Positions 20,400 through 28,855 of a stretch of 53,730 nt of DNA are shown in pieces. The stretch is taken from contig NZ_JACJRV010000049.1 in the NCBI RefSeq assembly GCF_014697475.1, forward strand, positions 1-53,730, read 5' to 3'. The notes beneath the pieces were generated by a model. That model saw only the letters and a program-made list of their open reading frames with translations, was not told the origin of the DNA and made no database searches. The position numbers and the translations under genes are program-made. Each line of letters begins with the position of its first letter. Position 1 is the stretch's first letter. The DNA is from Nostoc sp. FACHB-152 (GTDB taxonomy: Bacteria > Cyanobacteriota > Cyanobacteriia > Cyanobacteriales > Nostocaceae).

Positions 20400-20445
20400 T
20401 TTGAACTATATCTTGTCCACTTGGGTTGTGAACTATATCATGTCC
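20400..20445. repeat. Right-end candidate TnsB-binding sites
   Basis: TTTGAACTATATCTTGTCC (20400-20418) and TGTGAACTATATCATGTCC (20427-20445), starting 27 bases apart and ending 12 bases before the right GTTTTA. The tandem arrangement just inside the junction is as expected for TnsB sites. The rest of 20189-20399 shows no gene. Confidence 0.6.
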
Positions 20446-20456
20446 TCTTTGTCCAA

Positions 20457-20582
20457 GTTTTAGGTAAAAGCACAATTCTCTCGGATGAGCAGATTGACCA
20501 ACTCGTGAACGAGGAAATGGCGCGATCGCTCAACGCCTATCAACAGTTGCTAGACACCATTGAACACAAGCGAAGACGCTGA
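20457..20582 (+). pseudogene. Transaldolase-like gene, 3' part
   Basis: GTT TTA at 20457 continues the frame interrupted at 15582. It encodes 41 residues beginning VLGKSTILSDEQIDQLVNEE and ending YQQLLDTIEHKRRR. This C-terminus has the typical transaldolase ending (LL.TIE.KR), which supports the reconstruction of a 359-residue protein. The fragment has no start codon of its own. It ends 18 bases before the convergent WD40 gene. Confidence 0.85.
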
Positions 20583-20600
20583 ATCTGGCTGCCTATCGCC

Positions 20601-23600
20601 TCAATGGTCAATTGCTCCTAACGCTTTAAGAGTCGTTCTTTGAGCTACTGTCAACCCAGTTGCTCCTTGAATATTCATGCCTTCATACAGACGATCAACC
20701 GTCAACGTTTCGATACAACGTCCTGTCTGCACATCCCAGAGCTTGATTGTGCGATCGTCACTCCCACTGAATAGGATTTGACCGTTAGAGCTAAAGACAA
20801 CTGACCGAACCCAACCGCTATGTTCATCCAAAATGTGAAGGCAATGCCCTGTTTGCAAATCCCACACTCGAATCGTTTGGTCATCACCGCCACTTGCCAA
20901 GAATCGACTGTCGGGACTGTTGGCGGAGCCTGCGCTTGGTGCATAGGCAACTGTCCAGACAGTTCCTGTATGCCCCTGCAAAACTTTCAGACAGGCTCCA
21001 GTTTCTACATCCCACAATCGAACGGTTTGGTCAAGACTGCCACTTGCCAGTCGGCGACCACTGGCATCAAATGCCAGTGCGAAAACTGCGTCTGTGTGTC
21101 CCTGTAAAACCTTCAAACATACTCCAGTTTGCACATCCCAGAACCGGATGGTGTGATCGAAACTGCCACTTACCAACGATTGACCACTCTTGTCAAACGT
21201 AATCGCGGGAACACCGCCCTCATGTCCGCGCAACACGTGCAAACAGTGATGCGTTTGCACATCCCACAGTCGCACGGTGCAATCATAACTACTGCTTGCC
21301 AGAATTTGTCCCCCTGGACTAAACAGAACTGTCCACACGGCTGCGTTGTGTGCTGACCAGCGATCAAGGTGTCCGGTTTGGATATTCCATAAAGCGATCG
21401 ACTCATCGTGTCGATTGATCGCGAGAGTTTGATTATCGGGACTGAAGCTGACGTTGCTTAATGATGAAATCTGACGCAACCGACTGGGAAAAGCTTTGTA
21501 GGGCTGAAACGATGACAGATCGCCACCTGGTTGTAAACGCCACAGCTGAATCATTTCATTCTGACCACTACTAGCGAGTATCTGGTCATCCGAACTGAGG
21601 CTCAGGGAATGAATCCCGCCAGTATATCCACGCAACGTTTTCAGGTTTCGTCCGCTCTGTAAATGCCACAGCCGCACCGTATGGTCTTTTCCAGCACTGA
21701 CCAACAGTTGACTGTCGGCACTGATGGCAAGTCCATAAACATCGTGGGTATGACCCTCAAGTACACAGATGAGTTGCCCGTCTTCAACACTCCAAAGGCG
21801 CAGCGTACTATCGAGACTGGCGCTAACCAGCCAACGACCGTCCGGACTAAACACAACTTTCCAGACCCAACCAGTATGTCCTTGCAGCAATGTGAAAGTA
21901 AGTTTTGATGAGCGATCGCCAGGGTGATGACCGCGCCACAGTCGAATTGATCCATCACGACAACCGCTAGCAAGCAGTTGTCCATCCGGGCTGTAGCGTA
22001 CACACTGAACTCCGGTGGTATGTCCCTCCAGAACACGCAAGCAGTTGCCATCGCGTACATCCCAGATCCGAATGGTTGCATCATTGCTGCTACTGACCAG
22101 GGTTTGCTGATCGGTCGCAAAGTGGACGGAATAAACACTCCGGGTATGTCCTGTCAAGACACGGAGACACTGCCCTTGCAAATTCCATAAACGCACCGTT
22201 GTGTCATCGCTGCAACTTGCTAATTGCTGGCTATCGGCACTAAAACTCACTGACCAAACACAACCTTCATGGTCTGTAAGCACCTGCAAGCATCGTCCAC
22301 TCTCGATATCCCACAAGCGCACGGAACTATCACTACTGCCACTGGCTAACGTTTTGCCATCGGAACTAAAGGCAACCGACCAAACCCAGCCTTTGTGTCC
22401 TGAAAAGGTGTCCAGAAGTTGGGCTGTGCTAATGTTCCAGAGATAGATGTTGCCATTAGAATCGCCAACGGCAATGGTCTGTCCATCTGGACTCAAATCG
22501 ATCGACCTCCCAAGATTGTGGGTTTCTGAAAAGATTGATTTCGCTAAGTCAGCATTCTGAAAATTGACTCCTGCTAAATCGACCTGTCGCAGGTCGGCTT
22601 GCTGTACTACTAAGCCAGAAAAATCCCAGCCGCGTAAGTCCACTTGAAGCTGCACCAGCAGGTTAATTAGGTTGCCTGCGGTGTATCCTGGTTTCTTTCC
22701 CTGTTGCCTTAATAGGTGTCTTGCTTGCGCCTCGATCGCTGCCACACTGCCAAAGCAAGACAGCAACTGTTCCATCACAGGTTGCACAATCAAGCGCGTC
22801 TGAATCTCTCGAATGTAATCTTTTGCTTGTACTCGCAGTAAGGAGTGCGTTTGCCAAACGTTAAGTTGCTGCGTCTCAAATTCGATACAGACCTGCTGTA
22901 CAAAGCGTTCTGTAACATATTCCATCACCACGGGTTGCAAGAGGAATAACCCATCGTTTTTTTCAATGAGCGTAGGCTTTGCCTTCTCGATGAGCGATCG
23001 CCTCAGTAGTGAGTTGATTAAATTAGGTACACTTTGTTGAGCCGCAGGATCAACCACATTCTCTCGAATATCTGAGATTGAGACTGGCTCCCGATGAATT
23101 GCAAACCAGAACAGTGTTTTCTGTTCGGCTTCGGATAGGCGAGCGAACTGACGGTCTAGCAAATCGCGGATGTCTTCAAAAACTGCCAATCCTTGACTCA
23201 GATAGGGCAACACCTCAGTAATGCTGCCGTTAAATAAATCCCCAATTGCGGCTGCCAACAGTTTCAATGCCAGAGGATTGCCGCCGTAGTGACGGATCAA
23301 AGTCTCCCATTCGGCTTCTGAACCTGTAAACGCTCCTTTTTGCCGAAAGATGGCGCGTCCGTCATCAGGGGTTAGTCCACTCAAGACCAGCGATCGCACT
23401 AGCGCCTGTGCGCCTTCCATCAGTACCATTTCCCGTGGCTTTTCTCGACTAGTGAGCAACAAACAACTTTGGTGGGAAGCTTCGCCAATGGCTCTGAGCA
23501 ATTGTCCGTAACCTTCGTAGCCTGATATCCATTGTCCCACAGGCTCACGCTGCAAAATGGTTTCAGTATTATCCAAAATTAATAAACACCGACGCGATCG

Positions 23601-24263
23601 CAGATATTGCATCAGTTTAGATATTTGTTGATCGAGCGTGGTAGGAAGAATGGGATCTTCCCCAAAAAGCGGCATGAGAAACTTCAGCAGGCTCGACAGG
23701 AGTTCATTCAGTGGTGGTGCATTAGCCAAGGAGCGCCAGACAATAATCTCAAATTCTGCTTGCATTTGCAGCGCCGCTTTGACAGCGATCGTACTTTTGC
23801 CAATGCCGCCAATGCCCAATAGTCCGACTATGCGGCAGCGCTCAGATACAATCCACTGCCAAAGTTGTGTCAGTTCTACGTCACGCCCATAAAACACCGA
23901 GGCATCGACGGCAGTATCCCAGTCCTGTTGGGGATTTGTCCATCGGCTCTCCGTCTCTTGGGATGAAGCAGGGGATGTCAGGTCTGCCTGCGTCAATTCC
24001 AGCCCAAATGCCCGAAAGAGATACTCTAATGACTGGCGATCAACCCCCAGTTCGCGCTTGAAAATGCGAGCGAGGGTGTTGAGGGACAGTCCGGTGCGAT
24101 CGCTGAGATCTTCCTGGCTGAAGCGTTTACCCCAGGTTTCGTCGGATTCCACCTGCTGTTTTGCCGTCTGAAACTTTTGCCACCCTTGAGGCGATAGGAT
24201 GGCTCCTCGCACTCGCCCAGAAGTGGAGCGACCTCGTTTAGTTTTTGATGAGTTGGAATCCAT
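20601..24263 (-). CDS. HTH / NB-ARC / pentapeptide / WD40-repeat STAND protein
   Basis: A 1220-residue multidomain protein. Order: a basic N-terminus and helix-turn-helix (about 47-92, [20 protein letters not shown]); an NB-ARC ATPase (about 120-420) with Walker [11 protein letters not shown] near 149-158 and Walker B RCLLILDN; a winged-helix region; a short pentapeptide-repeat stretch ([19 protein letters not shown]); then about 13-14 WD40 repeats ([12 protein letters not shown] type). STAND proteins act as signal-triggered switches, with the WD40 propeller as sensor and the N-terminus as effector. Here the effector looks DNA-binding, suggesting a regulator more than a killing protein. Similar genes are frequent in filamentous cyanobacteria. 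The trigger is unknown. Confidence 0.9.
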   Translation of the reverse strand: MDSNSSKTKRGRSTSGRVRGAILSPQGWQKFQTAKQQVESDETWGKRFSQEDLSDRTGLSLNTLARIFKRELGVDRQSLEYLFRAFGLELTQADLTSPASSQETESRWTNPQQDWDTAVDASVFYGRDVELTQLWQWIVSERCRIVGLLGIGGIGKSTIAVKAALQMQAEFEIIVWRSLANAPPLNELLSSLLKFLMPLFGEDPILPTTLDQQISKLMQYLRSRRCLLILDNTETILQREPVGQWISGYEGYGQLLRAIGEASHQSCLLLTSREKPREMVLMEGAQALVRSLVLSGLTPDDGRAIFRQKGAFTGSEAEWETLIRHYGGNPLALKLLAAAIGDLFNGSITEVLPYLSQGLAVFEDIRDLLDRQFARLSEAEQKTLFWFAIHREPVSISDIRENVVDPAAQQSVPNLINSLLRRSLIEKAKPTLIEKNDGLFLLQPVVMEYVTERFVQQVCIEFETQQLNVWQTHSLLRVQAKDYIREIQTRLIVQPVMEQLLSCFGSVAAIEAQARHLLRQQGKKPGYTAGNLINLLVQLQVDLRGWDFSGLVVQQADLRQVDLAGVNFQNADLAKSIFSETHNLGRSIDLSPDGQTIAVGDSNGNIYLWNISTAQLLDTFSGHKGWVWSVAFSSDGKTLASGSSDSSVRLWDIESGRCLQVLTDHEGCVWSVSFSADSQQLASCSDDTTVRLWNLQGQCLRVLTGHTRSVYSVHFATDQQTLVSSSNDATIRIWDVRDGNCLRVLEGHTTGVQCVRYSPDGQLLASGCRDGSIRLWRGHHPGDRSSKLTFTLLQGHTGWVWKVVFSPDGRWLVSASLDSTLRLWSVEDGQLICVLEGHTHDVYGLAISADSQLLVSAGKDHTVRLWHLQSGRNLKTLRGYTGGIHSLSLSSDDQILASSGQNEMIQLWRLQPGGDLSSFQPYKAFPSRLRQISSLSNVSFSPDNQTLAINRHDESIALWNIQTGHLDRWSAHNAAVWTVLFSPGGQILASSSYDCTVRLWDVQTHHCLHVLRGHEGGVPAITFDKSGQSLVSGSFDHTIRFWDVQTGVCLKVLQGHTDAVFALAFDASGRRLASGSLDQTVRLWDVETGACLKVLQGHTGTVWTVAYAPSAGSANSPDSRFLASGGDDQTIRVWDLQTGHCLHILDEHSGWVRSVVFSSNGQILFSGSDDRTIKLWDVQTGRCIETLTVDRLYEGMNIQGATGLTVAQRTTLKALGAIDH

Positions 24264-24452
24264 AGATCAGCCGATGGTGCAAAGGAATGAGCGAATCTTT
24301 TTTTAAGATATCGGGCGTTTCTTTAATCAATGACTCACGAGGAGTTTGAGCAACACAGATTGACAGGCAAATGATTCCATTTTGGTTAGAGTATACCAGG
24401 TTTAATTGCTTCTAGCTCATTTGCTGTGGCGTTACTCAACTAAAGAACAATT

Positions 24453-24560
24453 AAATCGCGTTTTAACTCACAGAACTTGAGTGGTGTAAATTGGACTCTC
24501 ACGGAAGAATGAAGTTAATCGAGGTGGGCAGGAAGCTTCACCAATCTAAAAGAGAACAAG
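24453..24560 (+). promoter_or_regulatory. Copied promoter/leader cassette with dyad at 24466-24482
   Basis: ACTCACAGAACTTGAGT followed by GGTGTAAATTGG, then a stretch closely matching the region before the SDR gene at 42134 (shared GAAGTTAATCGAGGTGGGCA), and AAAAGAGAACAAG before an ATG at 24561. The cassette also brings 14 codons (MSSNHVNTQNMKLE) related to the start of the VOC genes at 36585 and 46216. The other bases of 24264-24452 show no gene. Confidence 0.75.
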
Positions 24561-24623
24561 ATGAGCAGCAATCACGTTAACACTCAAAACATGAAACTCG
24601 AATACATCTTAAGGAGATTAACC

Positions 24624-25295
24624 ATGCAATTCCAAAAATTTACCATGAGCATAACCTTGGCGACCCTTGCCGTATCTGCACAGCAGCACGTAGCTACTGC
24701 TAACCCGCCATCAGCATCTCATGCTTCAACTAAGTATGAAGTCATCCTTCAACAGCTTGGATTAAAAACAACCCAGTCTCAAGCAATCTCGTCTCCAACA
24801 CAGTTCCAGTCACAAAAAAGCATTTCAACTGATCAAGCTGGGCAAACCTTCTTTAGACAGCCGCTACATCTGCTTCGGTCTGCTGCCTTCCCAGATGGAG
24901 GGTATGTACCTTCTACCTATGAATTCACGCTAACCATTCCTAAAGATGCTGGGCAACCTTTGAAAGCAGTAACAATCACGCAAGCAACTAACGTAGAAAC
25001 TGTCCAATTTGATGTCACTCACAGTAAAGCCTTTAACAGTCGACGTGCTGCTGGTACTGAAATCCAGTTAGCTAGTGTTGGCGGTAATCAGCCTTCTAAC
25101 GCCGGTGAAGCAACGATCGTGTTTGATCAACCTATTTTGCCTGGTAACACTGTGACGATAGCACTTGCAGCTCGAAGAAATCCAATCGGAAGTGGTGTTT
25201 ATCAGTTTGGTGTTACTGCTTATCCAGATGGGGAGAACAGCCTGGGGCAGTTCTTAGGCTATGGACGCATCAACTTCTACGGCAACTCAAACTAA
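24624..25295 (+). CDS. DUF2808 family exported protein
   Basis: A 223-residue protein starting MQFQKFTMSITLATLAVSA, a probable signal peptide with cleavage near VATA. The mature part carries the DUF2808 pattern (STYEFTLTIPKDAGQPLKAVTI and VFDQPILPGNTVTIAL), a beta-sandwich family almost confined to cyanobacteria and of unknown function. AAGGAGA six bases before the ATG at 24624 fixes this start. An upstream in-frame ATG at 24561 would add 21 residues, the first 14 copied from a VOC gene, and would bury the signal peptide. The upstream codons look like a captured leader. Expression is probably set by the dyad cassette at 24466. Confidence 0.82.
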   Translation: MQFQKFTMSITLATLAVSAQQHVATANPPSASHASTKYEVILQQLGLKTTQSQAISSPTQFQSQKSISTDQAGQTFFRQPLHLLRSAAFPDGGYVPSTYEFTLTIPKDAGQPLKAVTITQATNVETVQFDVTHSKAFNSRRAAGTEIQLASVGGNQPSNAGEATIVFDQPILPGNTVTIALAARRNPIGSGVYQFGVTAYPDGENSLGQFLGYGRINFYGNSN

Positions 25296-25372
25296 GTAGA
25301 TTTTCATTAGCTGATTCCATGAATGAATTAGACATCGAATGGATTAGAGGTATCAGTTAAATTCATCTCACC

Positions 25373-25388
25373 CTTTGGTACACCAAAG
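25373..25388. promoter_or_regulatory. Perfect 16-bp palindrome CTTTGGTACACCAAAG
   Basis: Lies 52 bases before the ATG of the cupin gene at 25441, in a 145-base gap. It is symmetric about GTAC and could be an operator for the cupin-flavoprotein pair. No second copy was seen nearby. Confidence 0.45.
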
Positions 25389-25440
25389 CTAAATTCAGTT
25401 GAATGCTGAAAATAACTTACGCATTAATCGGAGCAATCTC

Positions 25441-25878
25441 ATGACCCAATCTTTCTGGCTGTTTGGCTCTCGCCTGGATATCATTGCAGACCACACTGCA
25501 ACCGAAGGTAAATACGATCTGATCGAAGGTTATTTTCCACCAGGCTCACAAACTCCTCTTCATCGCCACACGCGCTACTCTGAACAACTTTATGTCTTAG
25601 AAGGAGAGTTCACAGTCTGGGCAGATGAAAACAAGGTTGTGTTGAAAGCTGGCGAAACCTTCCTGATTCCTCCTGGTACAGCCCACGCGATCGGCGTTTT
25701 GAGCGACAAGCCAGCTCGCGGGTTGATGGTTGCTTCTCCTAGTGCCTTTGCACGACTAATTGCAGAGGTAGGAACGCAGAACGAAAACGAAATACCAGAT
25801 ATGGAGTTAGCTCAACGTATTTCTGCTGAAATTGGCGACGAAATTTTGGGATCACCTGATGATCTACCAAGCAAATGA
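25441..25878 (+). CDS. Cupin-domain protein
   Basis: A 145-residue cupin. Motif 1 GSQTPLHRHTRYSEQLYVLEG supplies two histidines and a glutamate; motif 2 is AGETFLIPPGTAHAIGVL. The start at 25441 follows CGGAG; an in-frame TTG at 25399 lacks a ribosome-binding site. It lies 33 bases before the acyl-CoA-dehydrogenase-like gene, so probably cotranscribed. The C-terminal 30 residues are acidic and probably flexible. The exact activity cannot be told. Confidence 0.82.
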   Translation: MTQSFWLFGSRLDIIADHTATEGKYDLIEGYFPPGSQTPLHRHTRYSEQLYVLEGEFTVWADENKVVLKAGETFLIPPGTAHAIGVLSDKPARGLMVASPSAFARLIAEVGTQNENEIPDMELAQRISAEIGDEILGSPDDLPSK

Positions 25879-25911
25879 GGCAGCGAGAAAAATAAAAAAG
25901 GAGAACTAAAT

Positions 25912-27126
25912 ATGCAGCAATTACTAGAAACAACAAAACCGCTTAATTTCCTTGCTATCGGTTATCAACTTGCCCAGGAATTTACTAAAACTGCCGCAGA
26001 ACGAGATCAGCTTCGCTGCGCCGAAGGCGATCGCAATGGTGGCAACCGTCCTATCCATGAGATTGAGCAGTTGCGCCAAAGCGGTTTACTCAATCTGGTG
26101 ATTCCTACGATTTATGGGGGATTAGGAGAAACTTCCTGGGTCAAAATCTTCGGCTTGATCCGCGAGTTCGCCAAAGCTGATGGCTCTATCGGTCAACTGT
26201 TTGGCAATCACACCACGATTATCAGCTCACTCTCAATCAGCAATCCAACACAAGTAGAACAACTTTATTTAGATACAGTGCAGCACAACTGGTTTTGGGC
26301 AAATGCAGCCAATGCCCTTGATCCAAGATTGGTGGCAACTCCGACTAAACATGGCTGGCAGTTCGATGGCATCAAGCGATTTGCTACAGGAGCAAGCCTT
26401 TCAGACAGGATGATTGTCAGTGCCTTAAGTGCTGATTCTAAACAGCCCGTAATTGCAATTATTCCCAGCGATCGCCCTGGCATTCACTTTAATGGAGATT
26501 GGGACAACATGGGACAACGCCAAACTGACTCAGGTAGCGTCACGTTTGAGCAAGTTTTGGTGACACCAGATGAAATTCTAACTTCTATTTATCCAAGTGA
26601 CAGCCCGATCGCCACCCTAATCAATGTCTTCAAACAACTCAATCAAGTGAACATTTATCTAGGCATTGTTCAAGGTGCGTTTGCAACTGCACGGAACTAC
26701 ACCACAACCAGAACTCGCCCTTGGATTACATCAGGGGTAGAACAAGCGATTCAAGACCCTTACATTCTGCATCATTACGGTGAATTTTGGATGGACTTAG
26801 AAGCGGCAACCTTACTTACTGATCGAGCAGCCCAAGTATTGCAAGCCGCCATCGAAAAGGGCATTAATTTAACAGCCCAACAAAGAGGAGAAGCGGCAAT
26901 CGCTGTTTACACAGCAAAAGCATTTGTCACCAAAATTGGTTTAGCAATTACAACACAAATGTTTGATGTGATGGGTGCAAGCGCCACAGCACAGAGTTAT
27001 GACTTTGATCGCTACTGGCGAAATCTTCGTACAGCAACGCTCCACGATCCTGTGGACTACAAAATTCGGGAAGTCGGCAACTGGGCATTGACAGGCACAG
27101 TGCCAACTATCACACCTTACTCTTGA
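25912..27126 (+). CDS. Acyl-CoA-dehydrogenase-like flavin monooxygenase (SfnB/DszC type)
   Basis: A 404-residue protein of the acyl-CoA dehydrogenase fold. It has an N-terminal helical domain (IEQLRQSGLLNLVIPTIYGG), a middle beta domain (GWQFDGIKRFATGASLSDRM, and DSGSVTFEQVLVTPDEIL), and a C-terminal four-helix domain ending FDVMGASATAQSYDFDRYWR. The catalytic glutamate of true acyl-CoA dehydrogenases is not evident, and the pattern is nearer to DszC/SfnB monooxygenases that use reduced flavin on organosulfur compounds. AAAAGGAGAAC precedes the ATG. It would need a flavin reductase, which is not seen next to it. The substrate is unknown. Confidence 0.85.
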   Translation: MQQLLETTKPLNFLAIGYQLAQEFTKTAAERDQLRCAEGDRNGGNRPIHEIEQLRQSGLLNLVIPTIYGGLGETSWVKIFGLIREFAKADGSIGQLFGNHTTIISSLSISNPTQVEQLYLDTVQHNWFWANAANALDPRLVATPTKHGWQFDGIKRFATGASLSDRMIVSALSADSKQPVIAIIPSDRPGIHFNGDWDNMGQRQTDSGSVTFEQVLVTPDEILTSIYPSDSPIATLINVFKQLNQVNIYLGIVQGAFATARNYTTTRTRPWITSGVEQAIQDPYILHHYGEFWMDLEAATLLTDRAAQVLQAAIEKGINLTAQQRGEAAIAVYTAKAFVTKIGLAITTQMFDVMGASATAQSYDFDRYWRNLRTATLHDPVDYKIREVGNWALTGTVPTITPYS

Positions 27127-27363
27127 TAAAATGATCTTTGTTTCTCTGCACAGCGATCGCTCTTGGCAATGAACTTTATAGGCGATTGCTTCCATAAAAC
27201 TGCATCGAAGACAATTGCCTGACCCATCCTGGCACTGTTCAATAGCTTTAAAAGCCGTAATATCAAGTACGGCTAATTACTTACGATTTTGTTGTGAATT
27301 GGTGTGTTGTTTTCAGCTTTCGATTCAGATATTTCTTATATATTGAGACAGATTGGCATACTA

Positions 27364-28713
27364 TCATTCAAAGAGTAGTCTTGCGAGACTGGGCAATGCC
27401 TCACCGTAAGTTGGATGAATGTGAACCGATTGTTCAAGTAGCTGCCACGTTGCTTTAGCTTCCATCAGCGACAAAAAGACATGGACAAGTTCAGCCGTTT
27501 CGTACCCAACCAGCGTTGCTCCTAAAATCAGATTTGTGTCGGTGTCAATGACCATACGATAGAACCCCAGATCGTGTCCCCACTCAATGCTACGGGCGAT
27601 GTAAGCCATTGGCAGGGTGACTTCGCGGGCAGCAATACCTTGTTTCTGAGCCTGTTCTAGTGTCATCCCCACTCGACCCACTTGCGGCTCTGTGTAGACG
27701 GCATAGCCTAACACGCGATCGTTGCGTGTCCGGTGTTCGCCAGACAAAATTGCTTTCAAGCGCCGATAGTCTTCCCAAGAAACATGAGTAAAAGCAGGCT
27801 GCTTGGCAACATCTCCGATCGCATAAATTCCAGGGCAAGTCGTTTGAAACTGATCGTCGATTTTAATAAAACCCTGTGCATCTAATTCAATCCCTGTCAC
27901 CGCAGAATTTAATACCTGAGTATTCGGTTTGCGTCCAGTTGCAATCAGCAATGCTTCTCCATCAAGGACTTTACCATTATTCAGCGTTAGGGTAAACACA
28001 CCGTTACTGTAAGCAACCTGCTGAACCGTCACGTTAAAATGCAGCCCAATTCCATCTTGTGCAAAGGCATCAGCAAGCACAGCACTGACATCAGATTCTT
28101 CTTGAGCCAGCAGGCGATCGCCCCGGACAATTAATTCGATCTGGCTTCCTAAGCGCGCCATTCCTTGTCCTAACTCTAAGGCAATATAGCCACCACCGAC
28201 CACGAGCAATCGGGGCGGAATCTGCTGCAAATCAAAGAAATTTCGGTTGGTGAGATAAGGAGTTCCAGCTAAACCGGGAATGTTAGGAATATTAGAGGAT
28301 GTTCCTGTATTGATGACTACGATCGCAGCCTGCACAGTCACCCCTCCTCCGCTTACAGTTCGCTCTCCGGTGAAAGCAGCTTCAGCACAGACAACTCTCA
28401 CCCCTGCACTTTCTAATCGCCGCTTAGTACCCTGGTTAAACTGGCTGCGAATACCACGCACACGCTCCATCACCGTAGAAAAATTGACTTCAACCTGTGT
28501 ATGTATGCCTAGCTTTGCGGCTTGTCGAGCGCGACCTGCGGCATGGGCAGCCGCTAAAAAGGCTTTAGAAGGAGTACAGCCATAGTTTACACAACTGCCG
28601 CCTAAAGCATCGCGCTCAAATAAAACGACATTTCGACCTGATGATGCAAAGTCAGCCGCAAGCGGAACTCCGCCCTGACCACTTCCAATCACGATTACAT
28701 CTGCTGTTTCCAT
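27364..28713 (-). CDS. Pyridine nucleotide-disulfide oxidoreductase, mercuric-reductase-like
   Basis: A 449-residue class I flavoprotein disulfide reductase. It shows FAD-binding VIVIGSGQGGVPLAADFA, the redox pair GGSCVNYGCTPSKAF (CxxxxC), an NAD(P)H site LLVVGGGYIALELGQGMA, and FAD motif GIYAIGDVAKQPAFTH. The C-terminal dimer interface contains SVHIHPTYGEALPSL, with the conserved HxHPT. There is no N-terminal heavy-metal domain and no C-terminal cysteine pair, so mercury reduction is not supported; it may serve a thiol cofactor or quinone. It is single and leftward, with no recognisable partner within 140 bases. Confidence 0.9.
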   Translation of the reverse strand: METADVIVIGSGQGGVPLAADFASSGRNVVLFERDALGGSCVNYGCTPSKAFLAAAHAAGRARQAAKLGIHTQVEVNFSTVMERVRGIRSQFNQGTKRRLESAGVRVVCAEAAFTGERTVSGGGVTVQAAIVVINTGTSSNIPNIPGLAGTPYLTNRNFFDLQQIPPRLLVVGGGYIALELGQGMARLGSQIELIVRGDRLLAQEESDVSAVLADAFAQDGIGLHFNVTVQQVAYSNGVFTLTLNNGKVLDGEALLIATGRKPNTQVLNSAVTGIELDAQGFIKIDDQFQTTCPGIYAIGDVAKQPAFTHVSWEDYRRLKAILSGEHRTRNDRVLGYAVYTEPQVGRVGMTLEQAQKQGIAAREVTLPMAYIARSIEWGHDLGFYRMVIDTDTNLILGATLVGYETAELVHVFLSLMEAKATWQLLEQSVHIHPTYGEALPSLARLLFE

Positions 28714-28855
28714 TGTTACCTCTGTTGATAGCTGGTGATTACAGTTTGTTGAGTACGACGGACTTTAATTAAATCGGCTGCTTTTTCGCCAATCATAATT
28801 GAGTCAACCGATTCTCCTTGTCTGCTGTTTGTGGTGTGAATCGATTGGTTTTAAA

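Larger units (their letters stand above)
15583..20456 (+). mobile_element. Compact Tn7-like transposon (TnsAB fusion plus TnsC)
   Basis: About 4.9 kb between two copies of GTTTTA (15577-15582 and 20457-20462). The host frame is restored when one copy and the interior are removed. A 5- or 6-bp duplication fits; Tn7-like elements make 5-bp duplications. The only genes are a fused TnsA-TnsB and a TnsC; no TniQ/TnsD, Cas genes, CRISPR array or cargo gene was found. Both ends hold repeated sites related to GAACYATATCTTGTCC. Canonical TGT/ACA termini are not evident at the inferred junctions, so exact ends are uncertain. Confidence 0.8.

Noticed and set aside
20820-22446. Many open frames antisense to the WD40 gene
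   Set aside because: Repetitive WD40 codons give open antisense frames; they repeat the same shadow motif and have no start signals.
24330-24350. A sixth copy of the dyad near the start of the WD40 gene
   Set aside because: GACTCACGAGGAGTTTGAGC has the half sites at a different spacing and lacks the conserved flanks.
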